Below, piece by piece: positions 12,273-23,044 of a stretch of DNA of 64,000 bases. Position numbers and translations under genes: made by a program. The notes under the pieces are model-generated. The model ran no database searches and had not been told where the DNA came from. It was given only the letters and a program-made list of their open reading frames with translations. This DNA is from Ascaphus truei (taxonomy: Eukaryota > Chordata > Amphibia > Anura > Ascaphidae): positions 77,266,547 to 77,330,546 of the forward strand of contig CM071570.1 of NCBI GenBank assembly GCA_036426205.1, given 5' to 3'. Position 1 is the stretch's first letter. Each line of letters starts with the position of its first letter.

Positions 12273-13513
12273 GCAAGTACCTCTGTCATTCTGTTGTGCG
12301 CTTCTTACAGAATAGATTTACCAGATTCATTTGTATGTTCTAATACCAATTATTTTACTGTGACCGGTAGCTTTGAGTGCTTATTAAATAAATAAAAAAA
12401 TAGTTAATACTTAAAATTGATATTTGCACACTTGATTTTTTTTTTTTGTGGCCCATAGGGCAGGCACTTTAAAGAGAATAGTGGTGAATTTAGCCTTCTA
12501 GACCAGGGGTGGCCAACTCCAGTCCTCAAGGGCCCCCAACAAGTCAGGTTTTAAGGATATCCCTGCTTCATCACAGGCAGCTGTCAGTGATTGAGCCACA
12601 TGTGCTGAAATAGGGATATCCCGAAAACCTGACCTTTTGGGGTCCCTTGGGGTTGGCATTCCCTTGGCCTAGACATTTCCAAATGTAGCTTTTTCTTGTA
12701 ACTGAAGCTCACGGATTTGCACATAACTGCTCTTGTTTTTCTTTTCAGCCGAGTACTTATTTCCACAGATGTGTGGGCCAGAGGACTGGATGTTCCTCAA
12801 GTATCATTGATTATAAACTATGATCTTCCCAACAACAGAGAATTGTACATTCACAGGTAGGGTTGTATTCATCTCTCCGAAGTTTCCCGACACTACGAGA
12901 TCTCTGCATGTTGAATATCTGCGATCAGTTTGTGTTGGTGAAAATCAGATTTTGGTGTCGGTGAAAAGGTACGGGTTGGGATTGAAACATTGGGAAAATT
13001 ATCTGATTTTTAAAAAAAAAATTATTAATAGAATTGGACGTTCTGGGCGATATGGAAGAAAAGGTGTCGCCATCAACTTTGTAAAGAATGACGACATCCG
13101 TATCCTGCGAGATATTGAACAGTACTACTCTACTCAGATTGATGAAATGCCCATGAACGGTATGCACATGTCCAAACCTTTTAGTATCCTAATGTGTGAT
13201 GAGCCTGGAGTTATCTGTAACTTGCAGGTGGAAGTGGCAACCCGATTTCCCCATCATATACCCACTTTTTACTCTCCCCAATGAATAGTGTATATGGTTT
13301 ACTGGTTAGTCTGTCATTAAGTATTTTGGGACTGCAAATCATGTTAGAAGCTCCATACATCTTGCATAGCCATGTGCATTTATGAGATTGTTCAAATATA
13401 TTTTTTTAACAAATAACACTTCTCACTGATTACCACAAACAAATATTGCTAAAAGGCAAACAGTTGGATGACACTTTTTTTTCAATTTTTTTGTAGTTGC
13501 TGATCTGATTTGA
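12157..13513 (+). CDS. eif4a3: eIF4A3 DEAD-box helicase, last four exons
   Basis: Four exons (12157-12272, 12749-12856, 13032-13159, 13497-13513) join in frame and encode the last 123 residues of eIF4A3, the RNA-clamping ATPase of the exon junction complex in the nucleus. From memory, the sequence appears essentially identical to the human protein from VDWLTEKM to the terminal VADLI. It contains the second RecA-like domain with motif V ([12 protein letters not shown]) and motif VI ([13 protein letters not shown]). The first exon is preceded by CTCACAG, so the Met lying upstream in the open frame is intronic. Exons for the N-terminal domain (Q motif, GKT, DEAD, SAT) and motif IV were not found in the 12.1 kb to the left. 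Either a very long intron separates them or this is a 3' fragment. Retained introns, perfect splice phases and no disabling change argue for a live gene. Confidence 0.93.
12273..12748 (+). other. eif4a3 intron with GC-AG splice sites
   Basis: The donor is AG|GCAAGT and the acceptor is CTTTTCAG|CC. Joining them gives GGA GCA AGC CGA GTA, i.e. GASRV exactly as in eIF4A3, so the GC donor is required by the reading frame. The otherwise perfect donor consensus fits the known minor GC-AG class of U2 introns. A hAT-like MITE sits inside. Confidence 0.85.
12504..12666. mobile_element. hAT-like MITE in eif4a3 intron
   Basis: The element begins CAGGGGTGGCCAACTCC and ends with an inverted version (ggggttggcattcccttg). 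It is flanked by TTCTAGAC (12496-12503) and GCCTAGAC (12667-12674), a 6-of-8 match to an 8-bp target duplication of the hAT TCTAGA type. A second copy of the family lies at 33201-33385 in an ATL2 intron. Confidence 0.7.
12749..12856 (+). CDS. eif4a3: eif4a3 exon (RVLISTD...LYIH)
   Basis: This 108-nt exon carries helicase motif V ([13 protein letters not shown]). The acceptor is CTTTTCAG and the donor CACAG|GTAGGG. It begins with the third base of the split serine codon and ends with two bases of the arginine of motif VI. Confidence 0.93.
13032..13159 (+). CDS. eif4a3: eif4a3 exon (IGRSGRYG...DEMPMN)
   Basis: This 128-nt exon starts after ATTAATAG, completes the motif VI arginine (HRIGRSGR), and runs to ...QIDEMPMN plus one base of a valine codon. 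The donor is G|GTATGC. Confidence 0.93.
13497..13513 (+). CDS. eif4a3: eif4a3 terminal coding exon (VADLI stop)
   Basis: The acceptor TTTTTTTGTAG is followed by TTGCTGATCTGATTTGA. With the preceding G this reads GTT GCT GAT CTG ATT TGA, VADLI-stop, the conserved eIF4A3 C-terminus. This coding piece of 17 nt is too short to show as an open frame. Confidence 0.92.
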
Positions 13514-13755
13514 AGAGCAAAGCTGGTGTATAGAACAACTGCGTGGAAAGGAGCTACCGAGAAGAGCTTTACCCATTTTACTTTTCTATTTTTGGAGACT
13601 GGTTTCTTTAGCAGAGCAAGTTTTGGATGTGATCTTTTAACTGTCTTTATTTAACTGTTTGCGATTTGCAAATGCTGCAGTAGAACCATTGTAAACCCAT
13701 GTAAATACTACATTTGGTGTAATTCTTTTCAATAAAAAACAGAAATCGCCCGTAT
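13514..13755 (+). terminator. eif4a3: eif4a3 3' UTR and poly(A) signal
   Basis: About 240 bp of untranslated sequence follow the stop codon and include a canonical AATAAA at 13731-13736. Cleavage is expected within about 10-25 bases after it. The exact site cannot be seen. Confidence 0.75.
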
Positions 13756-13804
13756 GCTGCGATTTATTCCCTCTTCCCACAATTAAACGGGTAGAAAAAA
13801 AGTG

Positions 13805-13990
13805 TGTGTGTGCCCCGAGCATGCGCATTTTAAGTGAAACGTCTTTGTCTTTTGTCACTGTTTTGTCACAGAAATTGTATTTGTGATGGTGATATTTGTA
13901 ATTAAAAATCAAAACACAATATCGGTGCCAAACCGCAAAGACGTTTGACTTAGAACGCGTATTTTAGCTATTTGCACTTCTATATTTAAA
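13805..13990. mobile_element. palindromic MITE, copy 1
   Basis: The left part has CGAGCATGCGCATTTTAAGT, GAAAC and CTTTGTCTTTTGTCAC. The right part has the inverted phrase near 13935-13960 (aaagacgtttgacttagaacgcg). Close relatives lie at 15612-15775 and 18655-18835, and the last is in opposite orientation. Confidence 0.6.
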
Positions 13991-14700
13991 GTAACTGAAT
14001 TCCTCGTGTGCGCGTGTGTCAGTCAGTGTGTGGGTGTGTGCATCACTGTGTGTGTTGTTGGGGTGGAGAGTGCGCTCAGCACGTCCTGCAGGCTCTCCAA
14101 GCGCTCCCTCCCCCCTCCGTGGACACCGCGCTAAGCGCTCTCCCCCCTTCCTATGATCTATGGGGAAACTAGACACGGCGCGCTCAGCATTGTCCCCCCT
14201 CCCTCCATCCGAGCAACGGTGCACCCAGCACTCTTCTCTCTTCCCCCCCCCCTCCCCACCCCCCCCGGAGCTCTCAGAGCTATGGGGACATGGAGTGCTC
14301 AGCGCTCTCCCCCTCCCTACGATCTACAGGGACACAGCGCTCAGCACTGTCCCCCCTCAATACCGAGCAACGGCGCCCTCAGCGCTTTCCCCCCCCCCCC
14401 TCCTTCTGGCAGTGTTGCGGGGGACACAGCACACTTAATCCCCCTCCGCGTTGCCCCTTCAGCCCCCCTCCCTCTCTCCTCCCCCCCCCCCAGGGGAGCT
14501 GCAGGAAAATAGCAACCGGATCTTGGGGGATGTGGTAGTGGGGGGGAGTGATGGTGTCCGTGGGTGTCCCCCGTCAATTCAGCGGTGACTCCTCCTGGTG
14601 GAAGCTGGCAACACTGACTGCCTCTTCTGCCAGGAGTGATGTCACTTCCGTCACGACTGACTTCCGTCTCAATCAACTGCATTCACGCCACTAAAGGAGT
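13990..14700. repeat. GT- and C-rich low-complexity repeat DNA
   Basis: A GT-rich stretch (14005-14060) is followed by several C runs with recurring phrases such as GCTCAGCGCTCTCCCCC and GCTCAGCACTGTCCCCCCTC (14100-14480), a loose tandem array. The long overlapping frames are chance. Confidence 0.55.
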
Positions 14701-14974
14701 TTCACTTCAAATGGTTAATTTATCTAAAATGTAGTCTCGCAATATTTGGAATGCTAGCTTTAGAATTGACGATATTTGGACAACTTTGCAGAAATAGAAC
14801 TGACAACCTAGTTGTGGGAAAAACAATAGCAGTCATTGCAGAATACAAAATATATCCTGCATTTATTAGCTTCTAGCTGAGGCTTCTTACCTAGGTTGGG
14901 AAACCATGCTGCAGTGCGTAGGACTGATTATAAAGCAGCTTTGAGAATACCACACTGGGTGTGTATGTTTTGCA

Positions 14975-15600
14975 TCAATATTAGTGATTTACCCGGTACC
15001 CGGAATTACCCGGTACCCGGTGGATTTTCAGCTACCCGGAAATTACCCGGACCCGGCAACTGAGAAGTGGGCCCGGCGCCGGGTAATGTCAGGGCAGCTG
15101 AAAAATACATCATTACTTACCTACTGTGAGCGACGGAAGGAGAGGAAGACCCGTGAGGAAGCCAGCGGCGACATCTAGGCAGGTCAGCAGAGGACCTGTG
15201 GCGGCGGCAGCATCAGCAGTGTGTATTCAGCCCGCGCGGGAGCTGCAGGACTCAATAGCAGAGTGAGCTGGGGAACCATGTGACCGGAGCAGGAGCAGAA
15301 GCGTTCCTATTGGACAGCTGGCTAAATACCTGTTCCTGTAATTAGGTGAGCTGGTGAGGGGGTACCAGAACCACTATAAACTCTGGCCTGGACATTCCAT
15401 CCACCAGCCTCAGTAAATGTGAAGCTGTGGAATGGATCCTAATACACTATTTCTGCACTTTCTGACCTAAATCCGACAGAAAGCTGCCTATTATCCTGAG
15501 ACTGTCACAAAACACAACCCCCCACCCCCCATAAAGAGTAATCGGGATTAGTCATGTCAGCCTAAACTATTAACCCATTGGCTAACCCATCCAACAACCA
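14975..15600. repeat. interspersed repeat with ACCCGG tandem motif
   Basis: TTACCCGGTACCCGG-type units are repeated at 14990-15075, followed by a G+C-rich body. It resembles a multicopy transposon-derived repeat but its class cannot be fixed. No coding capacity is seen. Confidence 0.5.
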
Positions 15601-15611
15601 AAAATAGGCTG

Positions 15612-15775
15612 TGTGCCCCGAGCATGCGCGTTCTAAATGAAACTTCTTTGTGTTGTCACTGAAATTGTATTTTGATATTTTTGATTGTACTTATACTCTG
15701 AATAATTTTTTTTAATGTCGGTGACACAACAGAAACGTTTCACTTACGATGCGCGTGCTCGCCACACACATACAT
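15612..15775. mobile_element. palindromic MITE, copy 2
   Basis: The left end GTGCCCCGAGCATGCGCGTT is mirrored at the right end (cacttacgatgcgcgtgctcg). The inner arms carry gaaacttctttgtg and acaacagaaacgtttcac. The A+T-rich centre could be the hairpin loop. Same family as 13805-13990. Confidence 0.65.
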
Positions 15776-15777
15776 TT

Positions 15778-15860
15778 TTATTTATAGAATGTTTTACCAG
15801 GAGTAATACATTGAGAGTGACCTCTTGTTTTCATGTATGTCCTGGGCACAGAGTTATGCC
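15778..15860. repeat. fragment of LINE/SINE-derived repeat
   Basis: The phrases taatacattgagagtgacct and atgtatgtcctgggca recur almost unchanged near 34330-34380 and identify an interspersed family seen at least twice in this window. Confidence 0.55.
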
Positions 15861-16019
15861 CAAGTATGCATAATTTAGGGCTGTTATGTAGTGTGTGCGG
15901 CTGTGCGCGCGTGCCTGTGCCGCACACGTTTTGTGTGTATACTGTATGTGTGTGTGTATATGAATATATGTATATGTGTGTTTTCAAATAAATCCTGTAA
16001 TAATTATTTTAATAACGTT

Positions 16020-16040
16020 GTACACACACACACACATATA

Positions 16041-16076
<36 letters not shown>

Positions 16077-16077
16077 T
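16020..16077. repeat. AC/AT dinucleotide microsatellite
   Basis: Runs of AC are interrupted by ATAT segments. Further CA-rich pieces occur at 16115-16145 and 16245-16305 on the left shoulder of the foldback element. Confidence 0.9.
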
Positions 16078-16302
16078 ACTTACATTTTCAGCGGCGGTAG
16101 CTTCGCAAATTCCCCCATACACACACACACACTGACACACACTGCTGCTGGTATGTGCTATTACATTGTGCTGCAGGGTCCTCTGACCTGAAGAAAACTT
16201 TTTCAAATAAATGGAAAATAAAAACTTTTAAAAACAAAGCGCTGTCACACACACATAGTCACGGTCACACGGACGCACGCTCACACACAGACACATACAC
16301 AC

Positions 16303-18450
16303 ATGAGAAAACAAACAAAAAATGGGGGAGCACAGGTTGAGGGGGAAAAACTTATACATACTTTCATATAAAACTGCAACGGTATAGAGCTGTGGATTGA
16401 AATATAGTAAGGTGTGCAATAACTATAACACTTACACGCCTTGTGTTAAAGCTTTCACATCAAGTGTCTTTACTTTAGGTGTCTTCCTCCATTTTTCTTT
16501 CCGCTTATACTTTTCTTCTCCTCTGTTGTGTAGTTGAGTGTTTTGTGGTCTCTCCACACAATGATTAGCGAGTGTTGTCCTCAGGATTAAATGAAACAAA
16601 CAAATAGCGTAGGAAATACAGGAAATAAAATGAAATATAGCTGGGTAGACAACTGTATTAAAATCAAAAAAGCAGATGATTACTGCATCCACTCACACGG
16701 ACAAGCGTGAGTGCTCTCGGAGGGAGGTATCTTTAAGGCACCTAACTGCAGGGCTGTCACATCCCCCACCTGCTCTTACCATATAATAGGAAAGAAGGGG
16801 TAAAGGGCGGAGGTGGATTTAAAATTAACCACGTAGGGTTAATAATAGACTCACACGGCCATGTGTGAGTATAAACTCTGATTGGTTATCTCTCTCCCTC
16901 TCACTGGAACTTCAATCCAAACCTTCAACTGAGTTTGTTGAACCACTCAAATAGTGCCTGGATCACACGATGATACACAAGGTGGCAAAGGTGGAAAAGT
17001 GATATTTATTAACAACAACAGGACAGATCCTAACAAAACTTTAAAAAAGCACTTAGTCAAAAATGACTCAAGACCTAGGTGTGCATAGACACGCCAGTCC
17101 ATCGGAAAATGTTTGTGCAGGATACTCAAGTGCGCAGCTAACTCTGGCGCGTCCGGTTGGTTTGCTGTGCTCCTGCCTCTGCTTCCTCCGACGGTGGCTG
17201 AAGTGGTAAAAAGTCTCAGGGATACTAGCAATCGCGTTTCGCCCTTCTTGGCTTCCTCAGAGCCCGTAGACGGAGCCTGAGGAAGCACCAAGAAGGGCGA
17301 AACTAGAGCAGCCTGAGACGGAGCCCGTAGACGGAGCTGAGGAACCAAAAGGGCGAAACGCGTTCTAGTATCCATAGACTTGTTTTTTACCACTTCACCA
17401 CCTCTACGGCTCCGTCTCAGGCTCCGTCTCGTCTACGTTTCGCCCTTCTTTGGCTTCCTCAGGCTTCCGTCTACAGCCTGGGCAAGGCCCAAGAAGGGCG
17501 AAACGCGTTGCTATTAACCATGTAACTTTTTTTTACCACTTCAGCCACCGTCGGAAGCAGGAGGCAGGAGCACAGCAAACCAACCGGACGCGCAGAGTTA
17601 GCTGCGCACTTGAGTATCCTGCACAAACATTTTCCGATGGACTGGCTGTGTCTATGCACACCTAGGTCTTGAGTCATTTTTGACTAAGTGCTTTTTTAAA
17701 TGTTTTGTTAGGACTCTGTCCTGTTGTTGTTAATAAAATATCACGCTTTTCCACCTTTGCACCCTTGTGTATCATCGTGTGATCCAGGCACTATTTGAGT
17801 GGTTCAACAAACTCAGTTGAAGGTTTGGATTTGAAGTTCCAGTGAGGGGAGAAGAGATACCAATCAGAGTTTATACTCACACATGGCCGTGTGAGTCTAT
17901 TATTAACCCTACGTGGTTACATTTTAAATCCACCTCCGCCCCTTTACCCCTTCTTTCCCTATTTATATGGTAAGGAGCAGGTGGGGGATGTGACAGCCCT
18001 GCAGTTAGGTGCCTTAAAAGATACCTCCCTCCAGAGATCACTCACGCTTGTCCGTGTGAGTGGATGCAGTAATCATCTGCTTTTTTGATTTTAATACAGT
18101 TGTCTACCCCAGCTATATTTCATTTTATTTCCTGTATTGTTCCTTACGCTATTTGTTCTCGTTTCATTTAATCCTGAGGACAACATCGCTAATCATTCTT
18201 GTGGAGAAGACCAGAAACACTCAACTACACAACAGAGGAGAAGAAAAGTATAAGCGGAAAGAACACTGGAGAGAAGACACCTAAAGTAAAGACACCTTGA
18301 TGTGAAAGCATTTACACAAGGCCGTGTAAGTGTTTACGTTATTGCACACCTTACTATATTTCAACTCACAGCTCTATACCGTGCAGTTTTATAAACGTCT
18401 GTATAGTCCCTCAACCTGTGCTCCCCCATTTTTTGTTTGTTTTCTCATAT
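16303..18450. mobile_element. ~2.15-kb foldback element (giant inverted repeat)
   Basis: The left arm (about 16303-17220) is matched by an inverted right arm (about 17525-18450). For example, gggggagcacaggttgaggg at 16324 pairs with ccctcaacctgtgctccccc at 18408, and cctaggtgtgcatagacac pairs with gtgtctatgcacacctagg. The arms differ by scattered substitutions and small indels. The ~300-bp centre is itself palindromic and carries several copies of AAGAAGGGCGAAACGCGTT-like sequence. No transposase frame is present, so it would be non-autonomous. No clear target duplication was found. Confidence 0.85.
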
Positions 18451-18654
18451 TACCAAGGATCCTGGATAGGTCCTCTTTGGGGTTTGAGCAGCGGGAAGAG
18501 AATCGGAAGTAGAGGGGACCTTAAAGTACCCTTTAAGGTTGTATTGTCCTATCACTAGAATTGTATCACCCAATTAGTCAATCTTTTGAGGTAGCGCCCG
18601 GGCTTTTCTGTACATCACATACACACATGAGGCATTCAGTTAGTATAAATATAG

Positions 18655-18835
18655 AAGTGCAAATAGCTAAAACAGGATGTGTGCCAAGCACACACGTTCT
18701 AAGTCAAACTTCTTTGCATTTTATCCCTGAAATTGTGTTTTGATTTTTAATTTAAAAAAAATTACCATCACAAATACAATTTCTGTGACAAAAGACAAAG
18801 AAGTTTCACTTAAAATGCGCAATTCTAGAATTCCT
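18655..18835. mobile_element. palindromic MITE, copy 3 (inverted)
   Basis: It reads as the reverse complement of the 13805-13990 family, with gaagtttcacttaaaatgcg at the right end and the shared flank tagaagtgcaaatagctaaa at its left. Copies 1 and 3 therefore frame a ~5-kb interval in opposite orientations. Confidence 0.6.
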
Positions 18836-18849
18836 ATGAAAAGGCTGGG

Positions 18850-20040
18850 AGCTGGGTCTCCGTATTAGTGCAGATATCTTGCACCTTCACGGAACTATCG
18901 GCTAGGGAGGCAATTATCTATTGTGGATCCCTTAGAAAGGATTTTTATTTCGGGCGCTGCAGAGAATTAAACCGCAATTTAAGGATCCATTTCCTGCCTG
19001 GGATTTGCCATTTAGTACTGCAAGCATTGACAGAGGTTCCATTTGAATAGTTTCGGCCAGCATCAGATTCAAATTCGACACAATACTTTTGCTATTGAAA
19101 GCAGTAACGTCTCTATGTAGTATTAGTGAGCTGCAGGATTTATCCAGAAAGACACCGTTCCTTATTTTTCATCAGAACGGTCAGCCTGAGGCCAGCTCAG
19201 AGCTTCTTCCTGAAAGTCATTTCCACCTTTCATCTGAATCCAGATCTAATTTCACTTTTGTTTTGTCCGAATCCTTCACAATAAGGAACGGATCCTACAC
19301 TCTGGGTTTAGTAAGGTGTTTGAAACATTCTCTCCAGAACTGAGAGCTTCAGAAAATCAGACAAGACTATTTGTGTTCCCGATGGGAGGAAGAGGAGAGC
19401 AGGCTTCCTCAGTCGATAAACCATTGGATTATAGCAGCTATAAAAAAAAAAAAAAAGCCTACAACATCCATAAGAAACCAGCTCCAAAACTGGTGAAAGC
19501 CCATTCTACAAGGTCCATCGACACACTCTGGACAGCAAAGGCATAGGCTTCCCCTTCAGAGGTATTCAGGGCAGCAGACGCCCATTAATACTTTTATAAA
19601 GTGGTAATGTTTGGATGCCCATGCCTTGGCCGACGCATGCTTGAACAGGAAAGTCCTTCAGTCTATTGTCACTGCTCAATAGAGAATGTTTTGCTTTATT
19701 GAATATGGGTTCTATGATAGTTATTGTAGGACCCCCCTTTATTTTGTGCACGTCGAATTGGTGCCCACTACCATGGGGACAACCAGGAAAAGAGACAATT
19801 GTTATCTATCTTACCGTTATTTTCTTGGAGAGTCTATCCATGGCACTGCGCACCAATCCCCTCTAGGTAGTTATTGTTGTCGGTATGATAATTATCTAGG
19901 TTATATTTTTCATCTTTGGTATCACAAGACTACCTGGAGAGGAGAGGTGGAGCCATTTATGGTCCTTCCACAGGTCTGTCCTATATCAGCTATGAGGTGG
20001 AGCACTGTTATGGATGGACTCTCCAGAAAAAGAAAATGAT
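18850..20040 (+). pseudogene. DIRS-type tyrosine-recombinase retroelement remnant
   Basis: Broken + strand frames resemble the C-terminal half of a DIRS tyrosine recombinase. One segment at about 19089-19250 has the form ...LQDLSRKTPFLIFHQN. A later segment (about 19316-19546) ends in KLVKAHSTRSIDTLWTAKA, which contains the characteristic HSTR (His-x-x-Arg) recombinase motif. Frameshifts, stops and an A-run at 19442-19456 separate the segments. The region after 19560 is probably the non-coding 3' part. The reverse transcriptase and RNase H portions are not seen. Confidence 0.7.
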
Positions 20041-21600
20041 GGTAAGATGGATAACAATTTTCACTCTTCTTTAAAATAGAACATCCATGTTCTTCTATTT
20101 CACAATGAGGTATGCAGAAGAAAAAAAGTCAAAACGAATTCTAAGAATGTACTTCTGGTATTTGTGATTCTTCATAAGTGTAATCGCAAAGGAGGCCATG
20201 AAGGATAAGACACATTCCCTCAAAGTCTACTGAGGAGTAATTGTTGCTACTAGACGATATGAGGGGACCCATTAATCTCTATTTAGCCTTTTCTTTATTT
20301 TTCTCCTTTGTACATGTGAAATAAATATGAAAGGCATTAATTCGTTTTTTCGATATCCTTTTAAAAATTCTATAAATTGGCACGATACACTTGGTCAATA
20401 GCACACTCATTAAACAACTAGTTAGACCTGGTCTTTAACACACACAAAAACAAATCCATATCTTCTGTGACCTCACTCCTATTGTACCTTCTTTCCCTTC
20501 ACTTTTTCCATTGACCCCAGTTTCTATAGCACCTACAGTATCTTTAGTATAAACCTTGTCTCTCTCTGCAATTCCTTAGATCCTGACAATCTTGTGAGGG
20601 GGGATTCTGAGAGCTTGCTGGGTATCTCTGTGTGTTTGCAATCTTGTGAGCACCTAGAACATTATCCTCCCCTTCTCATTAGACCAAAACATCTCTGCTT
20701 TACTACATCGAATAAACTCCTCTATTAACTTTGGCAAGAAGACCCGCTTCCTGTCTTTTTCTGACTGCTTGGAGCATCTTCTAAAACTCGACTACCACCC
20801 CTGCACGGGATAGAAAGGAGATCTGGAAGTCAAAGTATAGGTGTTCATTTACAGTGCCATCTACTTCCAATAGCCATTATGTTATATAAAGGGAAAACAT
20901 CATCATGGATATAAATATGCTGACAGAGCACTTATTATCTCTAATAAAACCTCTAGACTGGCAAGCTACTATTACCACTCGATACACAATATAATTTAAA
21001 GGCAAAGTTCCCCCCAATTATACATATTTTGAGCTTGAGCTTCTGTGATGTCCTTCAAATCAGATTTACCAACTTTTTTTTTTTTAACTTTAAAGGGGCA
21101 GTTCACACAACACTTTAATGAAATAATATAAACAGAGAAGAGAACACGCCCTGAACATCGGTAGAGATCCTAATCATCCCAGTAAATTGTGTATTTTCCG
21201 TTCCTTTGGGAACAGTAGAAACCAGACACAGACAGTCCCCCCACATTTAGTTCGGGTAGGTTGATCTTCCCTTTTATTAAGGCCCCAAAACCTGCAGTGT
21301 AGTGCACACATGGCACCTCCTGGTGTTTATTCTCACTTACCAGGCATCAAAGGGTCTTACTAATAGAAAAATATATATCTTAACTTTCTTGGGTAAAGTT
21401 ATTTGAGGTCAGTGTTGCTACATGAGAGGGGCTTAGCAGTATTAATTTAGGTTTGGGGTTCATTTTCTAGCAATAAAAAGTTTTATAATTTTTTTTTAAA
21501 TAGAGGTGAAAATAGCCATCATAGTGTATGTATATTTTTATAATGTCAACCAGGTAAGAAACACTGCAAGTTTTACATTACAATATACAATATGGAATAT
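20040..21600. other. intergenic DNA, no gene recognised
   Basis: A+T-rich sequence between the DIRS remnant and a LINE/SINE-like repeat. I see no exon, RNA gene or transposon end that I can support. Confidence 0.45.
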
Positions 21601-22950
21601 AATAATACAGATGGGATACATGCATCAAGACCTACATGTAACATTTAGAAGAGTCCCTGCCCCAAAGAGCTTACAATCTAGTCAGCATGGGAGGAGACTA
21701 AATGAAACCGGAGGAGTAAATGAGAGTGCATTAGTTGGTGTATAAGAGCATACTGTAGTTTAAGGAGTAGTGCTTCGTTTGAACAGGTGAATTTTTAGAT
21801 GGGTTTTGAAGTTCGAGAGATGCTTGGTGGACATGTAGAGGAAGTTCCAGAGGTAGAGTGCAGCATGTGAGAAGGGTTGTAGGCATGAGACGGGGAGGCA
21901 GAGAAAAGACAGGCCTGATCAGAGTGTAAAGAGCGAAGAGTAGTGGTATAGCAAGAGATTAATCGCTGAAATACAGATGTAGCAGACGTTATTTCACCAG
22001 TTATAATAATGGTGCGATTGAAAACGTGTAAGGCAATAACACGTTATTCAACATGTCTTTTTGTGCGTTAACAGGGGTAATATCACCAACTTTTGTATAG
22101 GGAGGAGCAGAGAGCCTTGAAAGATTCATTTTGTAATGAATGTGGACTTTTCTAGGCAGCCAATAGTATTTGAGGAGAGGGGGTTATCCTTACAGCAGCA
22201 ACGTGTTGAATATATTGAAGAGCTGAAAGCGGCAAGACAGGGAGGCTAGGAAGAAGGTTGCCGTAATAAAGACTGGACAGAATAAGGGCTTGCATTAACC
22301 TTTTAGTAGTCACTGAAAATGTACTTTAGCAATGCTACGTGAAAGAAGGAACAGCATGATTTACCAATAGCATGGAGATGAGGGGTGAATGAAAGGGGAG
22401 ACAAATATGTCATCTAAACAATGGGCTTGGGGAATTGGATTGACCGTGTTACTGAATGTGATGTAAACGGGCACGAAGCTGGATTTAGGCGGGTTTATGA
22501 GCAGTAGTCTTTGACATATTGAGTTTGAGGAGACTTGCTGCCATCCAGATTGCCGTGACACAGTTGGAGACCTGGAATTGCACTGCAGATGTTAGGTTCG
22601 GTGTGGATAGATGCAGTTGTGCCATCTATATACAGGGGATACATGAAGTCAAAGTGTAGACAGCATGTTTGAGTATTGCACCAGGCGTGAATGTTTGAGC
22701 AGTGTACAAGGGAAGCAGGCTAGTCCAGGGTGCTTGAAAGGATCCAGTCGTCGCTGTTGACCAGATTGTCAGTGGAGGCGTTGTCAGTGAGGAGAAACAC
22801 TGTGTTGGGAGATTAGGTGATGGTCTGGGACCAGAAAAAGGGAAATAGAAGTCAGAAAGAGAATAGACTAGTTTCTTTTTTAAAGATTTGTTCACACTAC
22901 TGAACACTAAATATATTGTTGCTTCAAGATCTGCAGAGATCACCATGGCA
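21600..22950. repeat. interspersed repeat with 'CCCCAAAGAGCTTACAATCTA' type core
   Basis: The phrase agtccctgccccaaagagct followed by tacaatcta near 21650-21680 belongs to a repeat core widespread in vertebrates. The sequence downstream lacks good coding frames and looks like the rest of an old multicopy element. Confidence 0.45.
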
Positions 22951-23044
22951 TCTTTTTACTGCAACTATTCCCCATCGTTATCCTTCCGCACTGTCCGATC
23001 CATTAGACACAATAATTTAAATCCCACTCCATCATATGCTTTTG

